Positions 6,198 to 12,976 of a stretch of 16,932 nt of DNA are shown one piece after another. A program made the translations under genes and the position numbers. The first letter of the stretch is position 1. Each line of letters starts with the position of its first letter. The notes under the pieces were generated by a model that did not search any database, was not told the DNA's origin, and worked only from the letters and a program-made list of their open reading frames with translations. The stretch spans positions 1 to 16,932 of the forward strand of contig JAJYSW010000045.1 in assembly GCA_021793335.1 (NCBI GenBank). Direction: 5' to 3'. This DNA is from Actinomycetes bacterium. GTDB taxonomy: Bacteria > Actinomycetota > Actinomycetes > Mycobacteriales > Micromonosporaceae.

Positions 6198-7241
6198 ATG
6201 AGCGTTGAGCCGAAGAAGGCAGCCAGCATATGGGACGTGGCCAAACTGGCCGGCGTCTCGCACCAGACCGTCTCCCGGGTCGTCAACAGCTCGCCTCGGG
6301 TGGCGCCCACCACCCGCGACCGGGTGCTGGCGGCCATCGAAGAACTGGGCTACCGCCCCAACCGGCTGGCTCGGACCCTCGCGGGGGGCGCGGCGCAGTC
6401 GGTCACCGTCCTGACCGCCGACACCTCGCTCTACGGTTCCGAGGCGTCATTGCGGGGCATCGAGAAGGCGGCCCGCGCCGCGGGCTGGAGCGTCTCGATC
6501 TCGGTGCTGGACCCCGATGAGACCCACTCGGATGCCAGCATCATCGCCCGGCTGCCCCGGGCCGGCGAACCGACGATCATCGTCGCCCACGATGACGCGG
6601 GCATGCGCGCCCGGCGCACGCTGCTGGCGGCCCAGCCGCAGGCGCTCGTGGCCATCGGCGAGTACACCGGGAGCCACTACGACGAGCCGTGGCTGATCGG
6701 CCTCGACGATGGCCAGATCGCCGGCGAGGCCACTCGGTACCTGCTCGGCCTCGGCCACCGAACGGTTCACCATCTCGCCATTCCCACCGCGTTGGGCGTC
6801 GATGCCGACCGCAAATCGCACCGCGCCGACGGCTGGGCCGAGGCGCTGCGGCAGGCCGGGCGGGAGGTGCCGCCGATGGCCCAGTCGGGATGGACGATCG
6901 CCGAGGCGTTCGAGGCCGTGCAGCCGCTGGTGCAGGACCGGTCGGTGACCGCGATTCTCTGCGGCAATGACGATCTCGCTCTCGCCACGCTCCGCGCCGC
7001 TCACTTGGCCGGTCGGGACGTGCCCGGCGACCTCAGCATCGTCGGTTTCGACAACTGCCCGTTCACCGCGTATACGACGCCTGCGCTGACCACGGTCAAC
7101 CAGGATTTCGAGAACGTCGGACGGGGCGCGTTCGAGTTGCTCAGGCACCGTCTCGACGGCTCGATCCCCAAGCCCGCCCCGGCGTGGCGGGCGCCCGAAC
7201 TGGTCATCCGGGAGACGTCGGGGCCGCCGCCGCACCGCTGA
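6198..7241 (+). CDS. LacI-family transcriptional regulator
   Basis: The 347-residue protein starts with a LacI helix-turn-helix (about 10-31, SIWDVAKLAGVSHQTVSRVV) and hinge helix (GYRPNRLARTLAGG, 51-64) whose leucine would intercalate in the operator minor groove. A periplasmic-binding-protein-like sensor domain follows, with the usual closing motif GDLSIVGFDN and TPALTTVNQD. It would act as a ligand-controlled dimer, generally a sugar- or nucleoside-responsive repressor. The ATG at 6198 follows GAAGG (6181-6185) with a rather long 12-nt gap. No sugar transporter or catabolic gene adjoins it; the next gene, mscL, is separated by a hairpin and is not a usual target. Its target is therefore probably itself or a distant locus. 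Confidence 0.93.
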   Translation: MSVEPKKAASIWDVAKLAGVSHQTVSRVVNSSPRVAPTTRDRVLAAIEELGYRPNRLARTLAGGAAQSVTVLTADTSLYGSEASLRGIEKAARAAGWSVSISVLDPDETHSDASIIARLPRAGEPTIIVAHDDAGMRARRTLLAAQPQALVAIGEYTGSHYDEPWLIGLDDGQIAGEATRYLLGLGHRTVHHLAIPTALGVDADRKSHRADGWAEALRQAGREVPPMAQSGWTIAEAFEAVQPLVQDRSVTAILCGNDDLALATLRAAHLAGRDVPGDLSIVGFDNCPFTAYTTPALTTVNQDFENVGRGAFELLRHRLDGSIPKPAPAWRAPELVIRETSGPPPHR

Positions 7242-7256
7242 TGGAAGCGGTGCCGC

Positions 7257-7294
7257 AAGAGGCCGCCGCACCGGATGCCGCCGTGGCGGCTCTT
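7257..7294 (+). terminator. Probable terminator of the lacI-type gene
   Basis: AAGA (7257-7260), a bulged G and GCCGCC (7262-7267) can pair with GGCGGC (7285-7290) and TCTT (7291-7294). An alternative compact hairpin is GCCGC (7277-7281), loop CGTG, GCGGC (7286-7290) followed by TCTTCCC. Either lies 15-50 nt after the stop at 7241. Confidence 0.45.
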
Positions 7295-7369
7295 CCCGGA
7301 CGGGTCGATGTCGCCGACTCCGGGGCGCTGCGAGCGCGTCCGGGCATTGCCGAATGCGACACTCTGACC

Positions 7370-7756
7370 ATGATCCAAGGTTTCAAAGACTTCCTGCTGC
7401 GCGGCAATGTGGTCGAGCTGGCCGTGGCCGTGGTCATGGGTGCGGCGCTGGCCGCGCTGGTCGACTCGTTCGGCGAGGCGTTCCTCAACCCGCTCATCAC
7501 CCTGGCCACCGGCGGCGTCGAGGTCGGCGGCGGCTTCACCGTCAACGGCGTCGAGTTCCCTTACGGCGAGTTCATCAACGGCCTGCTGGTCTTCTTCCTG
7601 ACCGCTCTGGCCGTGTACTTCGTGATCGTGCTGCCGTTCAACAAGCTTCGTGAACGCCTCATGACCGATCGGGAGGAGGAGCAGGTCGAGCGAGAGGAGC
7701 AGCTCGTGCTTCTGGAGCAGATCCGCGATGCTCTGCGAGCGGATCGAGAGGCATAG
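7370..7756 (+). CDS. mscL: Large-conductance mechanosensitive channel MscL
   Basis: MscL is a homopentameric membrane channel that opens under tension to release solutes on hypo-osmotic shock. The 128-residue product has the N-terminal amphipathic helix and signature (GFKDFLLRGNVVELAVAVVM, from residue 4), membrane helix 1 (about 13-38), a periplasmic loop, membrane helix 2 (about 66-92, INGLLVFFLTALAVYFVIV) and a charged C-terminal bundle helix (100-128). Start at ATG 7370 gives the standard N-terminus; an in-frame extension into the upstream regulator gene is discarded. No Shine-Dalgarno sequence is visible. GACACT (7358-7363) ends 6 nt before the ATG, compatible with a leaderless mRNA. The last 11 residues and the stop are encoded by the first copy of a 34-bp tandem repeat. 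Confidence 0.96.
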   Translation: MIQGFKDFLLRGNVVELAVAVVMGAALAALVDSFGEAFLNPLITLATGGVEVGGGFTVNGVEFPYGEFINGLLVFFLTALAVYFVIVLPFNKLRERLMTDREEEQVEREEQLVLLEQIRDALRADREA

Positions 7757-7837
7757 CCGCGATGCTCTGCGAGCGGACCGAGAAGCATAGCCGCGGCGCC
7801 CTGCGAGCGGACCGAGAAGCATAGCCGCGACGCCCTG
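7723..7837. repeat. 34-bp tandem repeat spanning the mscL stop codon (three copies plus a 13-bp partial)
   Basis: Copies lie at 7723-7756, 7757-7790 and 7791-7824, each starting CCGC and ending with GCATAG; a fourth, partial copy covers 7825-7837. Copies 1 and 2 match at 32 of 34 bases, copies 2 and 3 at 31 of 34. Copy 1 is the end of mscL and ends exactly at its TAG stop; copies 2 and 3 follow with no spacer. The unit is not a multiple of three. The two differences between copies 1 and 2 are synonymous in the mscL frame (GAT/GAC and GAG/GAA). There are no spacers, so this is not a CRISPR array. Slippage or unequal exchange explains it best. Confidence 0.9.
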
Positions 7838-7859
7838 GCCGGACGCACTGCAGGAACGG

Positions 7860-7883
7860 GGGCACCGGTCGTGGCCGGTGCCC
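7860..7883 (+). terminator. Terminator hairpin downstream of mscL and its repeats
   Basis: GGGCACCGG (7860-7868), a 6-nt loop TCGTGG and CCGGTGCCC (7875-7883) form a perfect 9-bp stem about 100 nt past the mscL stop, just after the tandem repeats. No T tract follows. It separates mscL from the VOC genes. Confidence 0.6.
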
Positions 7884-7945
7884 GGGCGGCGGTTCGGGGG
7901 ACAGTGGACCGATGCTCTTGCGGTGGTCTCCTCCGCATGGGACCG

Positions 7946-7951
7946 TAATCT
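7946..7951 (+). promoter_or_regulatory. Candidate -10 element for the VOC pair
   Basis: TAATCT fits the TANNNT pattern and would start a transcript near 7958 with a leader of about 45 nt containing the AAGGAG site of the first VOC gene. No good -35 hexamer is seen at the usual distance. Confidence 0.3.
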
Positions 7952-8002
7952 GGCAGTGTGATCTCACCGACTGCGACCCTCACTCGCGAAGGAGCGGTGC
8001 AC

Positions 8003-8806
8003 ATGCCGACCTCGATACCCTTCGGTGCCCCCATCTGGGTGGACGCGAACACTCCCGATCTCGCCTCCGATCTGGCGTTCTATACTCGGCTGTTCGGTTG
8101 GACGACCTTCGACAGCGGCGAGGAGACCGGGCATTACACCGAGTTCTGCCTGGGCACCAGTGCAGCGAGTGCCCGTGCTGTCGCGGGGATGGTCCCCAAC
8201 GGCCCCGACCAGCCGGACCGGCCCTCGAACTGGGCCGTGTCCTTCCATGTGGGTGACTGCGTCGCGGCCACGATGGCAGCCGAGAGGCTCGGCGGGGCCA
8301 CGGTCACCGATCCGGTGCGCATCGGTGACGATCTGGTCTTCGCCGGGCTGCGCGATCCCGAGGGCGGGATGTTCGGACTGTTCGAGCCGCTGAACGACCA
8401 CATGGGGTTCATGGCGTACGGCGAGCCGGGCGCTGCCGCATGGTTCGAGTACGTGTACGACGGTGTCCCGACCGAGGCCATGCAGTTCTATGCGGAGCTG
8501 CTGGACTGGTCGGTGGTGGTGACCGACATCGAGGAGCCGGGCGAAGCGGCGCCGCCCGTGGAGTTGCGGCTCCGCGAGTCGGGCGTCGAGTTCGGCGGCT
8601 GCCACACCGCGGTGGGCCCGGAGACGAGCCTGCCGCCGCAGTGGCTCGTGTGCTTCGCGACCGATTCGGTCGACCGGACGGCGGCTGCGGCGGTCGCCAT
8701 GGGCGGCTCGGTGGTGATGCCGCCGGGCGACGACGCGGCCCTGCGCACCGCGACGCTGGCGTCACCGGCCGGGGCGGTGTTCGGGATCGTCGCAGAAGGT
8801 GCCTGA
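8003..8806 (+). CDS. Double-domain VOC protein, CFP32-like (first of tandem pair)
   Basis: The 267-residue protein contains two VOC modules. The first opens GAPIWVDANTPDLASDLAFY and LFGW, the second WFEYVYDGVPTEAMQFYAEL; each closes with a DP.G..FGLFEP- or PAGAVFGIV-type strand. This layout matches actinobacterial two-domain glyoxalase-like proteins such as the mycobacterial CFP32/27-kDa antigen. The catalytic activity of that group is not settled, and I cannot assign a substrate. The start at ATG 8003 is chosen over an in-frame GTG at 7958 because AAGGAG (7989-7994) precedes it by 8 nt and because the paralogue begins at the same point (MPT.IP). It is probably the first gene of a duplicated pair. 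Confidence 0.9.
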   Translation: MPTSIPFGAPIWVDANTPDLASDLAFYTRLFGWTTFDSGEETGHYTEFCLGTSAASARAVAGMVPNGPDQPDRPSNWAVSFHVGDCVAATMAAERLGGATVTDPVRIGDDLVFAGLRDPEGGMFGLFEPLNDHMGFMAYGEPGAAAWFEYVYDGVPTEAMQFYAELLDWSVVVTDIEEPGEAAPPVELRLRESGVEFGGCHTAVGPETSLPPQWLVCFATDSVDRTAAAAVAMGGSVVMPPGDDAALRTATLASPAGAVFGIVAEGA

Positions 8807-8891
8807 AACGCCCGAACTCCTGCGAAGTCCGGTGCCGCGTGCCACCGTGTCCTTGTCCGGAGACTGTATTTCCGTGAAGGAGCGGTTCGCC

Positions 8892-9698
8892 ATGCCGACG
8901 CCAATTCCACCACTCGGCGCCCCGATCTGGGTGGATACCAACTCCCCCGACTTCGAACGGGACCTTGAGTTCTACACCGGCCTGTTCGATTGGAAACCGA
9001 TCGACTACGGCGAGCGGTTCGGTCACTACACCGATCTTCACGTCGGAGGGAACGGTGATTCGGGGCGGGCGATGGGCGGCATTGTTCCCGAATCACCGGA
9101 TTACCTCAACGCGCCGTCCTGCTGGACGGTGCAGTTCCATGTCGCCGACTGCGTCGAGGCGACCGAACGCGCCGAGAAGCTGGGCGGGAGCGTCCACATC
9201 CAGCCGACCCCGGTGGCGGACAACCTGGTCTACTCGATGATCCTCGACCCGAACGGCGCGCTGTTCGGGCTCTTCGAGCCGCGCGACGACAACACCGGGT
9301 TCGGCGCGAACAAGGAGCTGTACGCCCCGGCGTGGTTCGAGTACAGCTATGACGGCGCCCCCGCCGAGGCCATGCGCTTCTACGCCGATCTGCTCGGCTG
9401 GGACGTCCACATCCCGCCGTGGACCGACCCGAGGGATCCGCGTCCCTATGCGGCGGTGAGCCCCAAGGGCGTCAAGGCGGAATTCGGCGGCTGCCACGCC
9501 GCTGAGGGCGCCGAGAGGGAGCTCCCTTCGCAATGGCTGGTGATGTTCGCGGTGCCCAATGCCGACGAGGCGTGCACCGTGGCCGAGGAGCTCGGCGGCG
9601 AGGTCATCGGGCAGCCCATCGAGACGTCGATGGTGCGCATCGCCGACATCCAGGCCCCCGGCGGGGCCGTCTTCGGCGTCATCGCCGACGCCTCCTAG
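8892..9698 (+). CDS. Double-domain VOC protein, CFP32-like (second of tandem pair)
   Basis: The 268-residue product is a clear paralogue of its upstream neighbour, alignable end to end and roughly half identical by eye (shared GAPIWVD, GHYT, FGLFEP, WFEY.YDG.P.EAM, EFGGCH.A.G, QWLV). Both VOC modules are intact. ATG 8892 is preceded by AAGGAG (8877-8882) with a 9-nt gap. The leader GAAGGAGCGGT and the first codons ATGCCGAC are shared with the first copy, so the duplication included the ribosome-binding site. An in-frame GTG at 8799 would overlap the upstream gene and is discarded. An 85-nt gap separates the two with no clear hairpin, so co-transcription is likely. The 3' end overlaps the opposing permease gene by 20 bp. 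Confidence 0.9.
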   Translation: MPTPIPPLGAPIWVDTNSPDFERDLEFYTGLFDWKPIDYGERFGHYTDLHVGGNGDSGRAMGGIVPESPDYLNAPSCWTVQFHVADCVEATERAEKLGGSVHIQPTPVADNLVYSMILDPNGALFGLFEPRDDNTGFGANKELYAPAWFEYSYDGAPAEAMRFYADLLGWDVHIPPWTDPRDPRPYAAVSPKGVKAEFGGCHAAEGAERELPSQWLVMFAVPNADEACTVAEELGGEVIGQPIETSMVRIADIQAPGGAVFGVIADAS

Positions 9699-11403
9699 CG
9701 GCCGGCAGCGACACCGCGGCCGTGACCGCGAGCGTCATGGCGATCATGGCCGCCGCCGGAACGAGCGTCGCCAGCGGCGCGCGTTCGAGATAGGGCATCG
9801 AGTGCACCAGGCTCGCGCCCCATTCGGGCGAGTCCATTCCCGCGCCGAGACCGAGGAACCCGAGTGAGGCGATGCCGAGCGCCATACCGGGCAGCCGCAG
9901 GCCCGCGTGAACGGCCAGCGGCCCGGCCACCAGCGGAAGCACGTGGCGCCTGAGCATCCACAGCGGTCCGGCGCCGAGTGCCCGCCGCGCTTCCAGGTGA
10001 CCGGCCGCGCGGGCCCGGGCCACCAGTTCGGCCGCGTGCGCCGCCAGCGGCGGCCACGATACCGCGGTGACGGCCAGCACCGCCCCGAACGGGCCGCGTC
10101 CGAAGACGACCACCACGAGCATGCCCGCGATCGCCACCGGGAACGAGTTGACCGCCTCCGCCAAGGGGTGGGCCGCGCGCGGCGCGAAGCCGAGTGCCAA
10201 GCCGGTCAAATAGGCCAGGGCGCACGCCGCCACCGCCGCCCCGACCGTCCACAGCGCGCCGTGGCCGAGCCTGGCGAGCACATCGCGTCCGAGCTGGTCG
10301 GTGCCGAGCGGGTGCGCCCACGATGGCCCGGCCAGGCGCGATCCGGTGGCCACGCCGTCGGCGATGCGTGTGAGCCCGAAGGCGACGGCGATCAGGAGCG
10401 GCCCGGCCGTCACCGCGATCCAGACGAATCGACCGGTCCGGCCGCCTTGCGCGGGCGGTGCGAGCGCCGCGGGCGCGCCGCCGGGGGCCGGCCCGCCGAG
10501 GCGGCGGGCGGCGAGCCGGGCGAGCATGCCGCCGACGAAGCCCAGGCCGACGAGGATCGCCACGCAGGCTTGGAGGGTCGGCAGGTTCTGCGCGTCGGCG
10601 GCGGCCAGGGCGGTACGCCCGAGCCCGGGGATCGCGAAGACCACCTCGACGGCCACGGCGCTGCCGGTGGTGCTGACCGCCACGATCGCGACCTGCGGCA
10701 GCAGGGGCGGGACGGCGCGTTTGAGCAGGCCTCGAACGATGCGCGAGCGCCGGTATCCGGCGGCGCGCCACTGCCGCACCCAGTCCTCGCCGGCAGTGGT
10801 GCCGATCGCGTCGCGGCCGAGCCGGGCCAGGACCGCGCCACCGGGCACGCCCATCGCGATCGCGGGCAGGATCAGGTGTGCCGGGGTGTCGAAGCCGTAG
10901 GCGGGCAGGAGGTGGGCCCAGGTGGCGAAGGCGGCGATGCCGAGCGTGGCGACGAGGAACTCGGGGACGGCCACCAGTGCCGCCGCGGCGACGCCGCTCG
11001 GTCCGGTCGGTCTGCCTCCGGCGGCCCGTGACAGGGCCGGGGCGAGGGCGGCGGCCACGATGAGGGCCGCGACGGCGAAGGCCGCGCCCATGAGCGTCAG
11101 TGACACGCCGAAGGCGGGCAGGACGGTGTCGGCGACGGGCCGTCCGTCGACCCAGGAGTCGCCGAGGTCGCCGCGGGCGAGCGCCGAGAGCCACTCGCGC
11201 AGCAGCGGCCATGGTCCGGCGTCGAGGCCGAGATCGGCGCGGACGGCGGCGAGCGCCTCCGGCGTGGCTTCTCGGCCGGGGTAGCGGGCGCGCAGGACGG
11301 TCAGGGCGGGGTCGCGGTCGGCGATCCACGGCAGGAAGCCGATCGCGGCGAGGATGGCGAACAGGGCGCAGGCCCGGATCGCCGCGCCCTTGAGTATGCG
11401 CAC
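9679..11403 (-). CDS. Fused DppB-DppC peptide/nickel-type ABC transporter permease
   Basis: The 574-residue membrane protein joins both permease subunits of the oligopeptide/nickel importer family. Residues 1-304 are DppB-like: an N-terminal helix, GDLGDSWVDGRPVADTVLPA (78-97), the ATPase-contacting loop near WRAAGYRRSRIVRG (212-225) and VEVVFAIPGLGR (252-263). A Pro/Ala/Gly-rich linker (305-325) leads to a DppC-like half: HPLGTDQLGRDVLARL (364-379), a second contact loop (ARRALGAGPLWMLRRHVLP) and FLGLGAG...PEWGASL. The GTG start at 11403 lies 7 nt after the binding-protein stop with GGAG upstream; an in-frame extension to 11598 would lie inside the binding-protein gene. The tail ends in five arginines. 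No ATP-binding subunit gene adjoins it, so an ATPase encoded elsewhere must power it. The substrate is unknown: peptides, nickel chelates and metallophores are all handled by this family. Confidence 0.9.
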   Translation of the reverse strand: MRILKGAAIRACALFAILAAIGFLPWIADRDPALTVLRARYPGREATPEALAAVRADLGLDAGPWPLLREWLSALARGDLGDSWVDGRPVADTVLPAFGVSLTLMGAAFAVAALIVAAALAPALSRAAGGRPTGPSGVAAAALVAVPEFLVATLGIAAFATWAHLLPAYGFDTPAHLILPAIAMGVPGGAVLARLGRDAIGTTAGEDWVRQWRAAGYRRSRIVRGLLKRAVPPLLPQVAIVAVSTTGSAVAVEVVFAIPGLGRTALAAADAQNLPTLQACVAILVGLGFVGGMLARLAARRLGGPAPGGAPAALAPPAQGGRTGRFVWIAVTAGPLLIAVAFGLTRIADGVATGSRLAGPSWAHPLGTDQLGRDVLARLGHGALWTVGAAVAACALAYLTGLALGFAPRAAHPLAEAVNSFPVAIAGMLVVVVFGRGPFGAVLAVTAVSWPPLAAHAAELVARARAAGHLEARRALGAGPLWMLRRHVLPLVAGPLAVHAGLRLPGMALGIASLGFLGLGAGMDSPEWGASLVHSMPYLERAPLATLVPAAAMIAMTLAVTAAVSLPAARRRRR

Positions 11404-11410
11404 GGGCGGG

Positions 11411-12910
11411 CTACTCCACGGTCGTCTCGGCGGTGATGATGGCGAGTTCGCGGGGGTCGGCGGCGATGTTCGCGACGCGTTCGGAGACGCCGATGACGAG
11501 GCGCTCGTGGGCGACGGGGATGACGGCGGCGGTGGCGAGGACGGCGGCCTCGGCGTCGAGGACCGCGGCCTGTCGCTCCGATTCGGCGGCGTCCGCATCC
11601 TCGGCCGGGACGGTGGCGATCGCGGCGACGGCCTCGTCGACGGCCGGGTCGGCGAGCTGGGCGACGTTGAAACCGCCGCCGGTGGTGAAGTCGCTCTCCA
11701 TGTAGGTGTAGGCGTCGCCGGAGTCCTGGACGACCGAGCGGGACATGAGGACCGCGTCGAAGGCTCCGGCGAACATGTCGGGCTCGATGTCGTTGTAATC
11801 GCGGACCTGGGTCTGGACGCTGAACCCGGCCGTTTCGAGCTGCGAGGCGATGACGGTGAGCGTCTCGGGCAGTTCGGCCCGGTTGGAATAGGTGGCGAGG
11901 GTCAGGGCCCGGCCCTCCGGCCGCGCCGGCTCGGGCAGTTCGTAGCCGCGGTGGTCGGCGGCCCAGGCCAGGGCGGGCCCGAACAGTCCTTCGGGGGCGT
12001 CGGCGCGGCCTTCGTAGATGTCGTCGACGATCGGGGTCGGGTCGATCGCGGCGGCGACCGCCGCGCGCAGGGCGGGGTCGGCGAGGGGACCGGCGGCGGT
12101 GTTGAGGTAGAAGCTGACGGTCCTGGCGGTGGGGGCGTCCTGGAGGAGGTCGGGGTTGAGCGTCTCGATCTGGGCGTAGGGGACGGCTTCGATGACGTCG
12201 GCGTCGCCCGAGCGGAGTGCGGCGACGCGGGTGGCGGCGTCGGGGACGTAGTCGGCGTCGAACCCGTCCATGGCGGCCGGTTCGCCCCAGTAGTCGTCGT
12301 GGCGTTCCATGACCGCGCCGGTGGCGGTGGATTCGACGATGCGGAAGGGGCCGGTGGCATGGCCGATGGGGTCGGCGGTGCCCTCCTCGAACGCGGTCTG
12401 GGCGAGCATGGCGAGTTGGGGGCTGGAGAGCCGCTGCGGCAGCACGGGGTCGGGCGCGGCGGTGGTGACCAGCAGTGTGTGCGTGCCGGTGGCTTCGGCG
12501 GTGAGGCCGATCCCGTCGATGACGCGGGGGACGGCGGCCGTCTCGGCGGCGGCGTTGAGGCTGCGGGCGGCGGCTTCGGCGTCGAAGGTGGTCCCGTCGT
12601 GGAGGACGACGTCGTCGCGGAGGGTGAATTCCCAGGTGGTGTCGTCGATCTGGGTCCAGTCGGTGGCGAGGCGGGGGTTCGCCGCGCCCTCGGCGTCGAG
12701 GCCGATGAGCGTCTCGGCGACGGCCCAGCGGGCGAGCAGGAAGGCGTCTTCGGAGTGCGGAGAGAGGCCGGCGGCGGGGGTGAGCGCCATGGCGATGGTG
12801 AGGCGTTCGGATTCGTCTCCGCCGCCGGTGAAGCACCCGGCGCTGGCCAGGAGGCCGCCGAACGCGAGGGGGCCGGTGGCGCCGAGGAGGGCGCGGCGGT
12901 TCAGGGGCAT
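11411..12910 (-). CDS. ABC transporter substrate-binding lipoprotein, family 5 (peptide/nickel type), Tat signal
   Basis: The 499-residue protein has a twin-arginine lipoprotein signal: LNRRALLGA (3-11), a hydrophobic stretch and the cysteine at residue 26 (LASAGC; serine at -3 is not the ideal lipobox residue). The mature part follows SBP family 5: LTIAMALTPAAGLSPH at the start, the ATDW...W.F.LRDDVVLHDGTTFDAE segment (about 102-133), GTGPF-like HATGPFRIVES, and RDYNDIEPDMF near the C-terminal lobe. It would capture a peptide or metal chelate outside the membrane for the permease encoded 7 nt downstream. GAAGG (12923-12919) precedes the ATG by 8 nt. It is divergent from the GNAT gene with a 66-bp gap carrying a dyad. 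Export would use the Tat route to which TatB (1324-1785) belongs. Confidence 0.92.
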   Translation of the reverse strand: MPLNRRALLGATGPLAFGGLLASAGCFTGGGDESERLTIAMALTPAAGLSPHSEDAFLLARWAVAETLIGLDAEGAANPRLATDWTQIDDTTWEFTLRDDVVLHDGTTFDAEAAARSLNAAAETAAVPRVIDGIGLTAEATGTHTLLVTTAAPDPVLPQRLSSPQLAMLAQTAFEEGTADPIGHATGPFRIVESTATGAVMERHDDYWGEPAAMDGFDADYVPDAATRVAALRSGDADVIEAVPYAQIETLNPDLLQDAPTARTVSFYLNTAAGPLADPALRAAVAAAIDPTPIVDDIYEGRADAPEGLFGPALAWAADHRGYELPEPARPEGRALTLATYSNRAELPETLTVIASQLETAGFSVQTQVRDYNDIEPDMFAGAFDAVLMSRSVVQDSGDAYTYMESDFTTGGGFNVAQLADPAVDEAVAAIATVPAEDADAAESERQAAVLDAEAAVLATAAVIPVAHERLVIGVSERVANIAADPRELAIITAETTVE

Positions 12911-12946
12911 TGTCGTGACCTTCGTCTCTTATCGCACGGAAGTTCT

Positions 12947-12967
12947 TATTGCAAAGCGCATGCAATA
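12947..12967. promoter_or_regulatory. Dyad operator candidate in the divergent promoter region
   Basis: TATTGCA (12947-12953), a 7-nt spacer and TGCAATA (12961-12967) form a perfect 7-bp inverted repeat (21 bp in all), unusually A/T-rich for this DNA. It lies between the binding-protein gene and the GNAT gene, overlaps the extended -10 predicted for GNAT, and covers the weak -35 (TTTGCA) predicted for the opposing gene. This is the expected placement of a dimeric repressor shared by both genes. I cannot match it to a named regulator. Confidence 0.5.
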
Positions 12968-12969
12968 CT
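12961..12969 (+). promoter_or_regulatory. Extended -10 promoter of the GNAT gene (leaderless)
   Basis: TGC followed by AATACT (12964-12969) resembles an extended -10 (TGN-TATAAT). Seven bases separate it from the ATG at 12977, so transcription would begin at or next to the start codon. No purine-rich ribosome site lies upstream, supporting a leaderless mRNA. Confidence 0.45.
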
Positions 12970-12976
12970 GGCACGC

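Noticed and set aside
5835..6263. Minus-strand open frame of 142 codons and plus-strand frame 6002-6208 in the ffh/lacI gap
   Set aside because: Arg/Pro/Ser-rich translations without family resemblance, and the former overlaps the regulator start; typical GC-rich noise.
7723..7837. 34-bp repeats as a CRISPR array
   Set aside because: Unit length is in the right range, but copies abut with no spacers and the first copy is coding sequence.
11354..12976. Very long plus-strand open frame in phase with the GNAT gene
   Set aside because: It lies opposite the well-supported substrate-binding protein gene and reads as Gly/Asp/Val-rich mirror sequence; only the part from 12977 shows a protein family.
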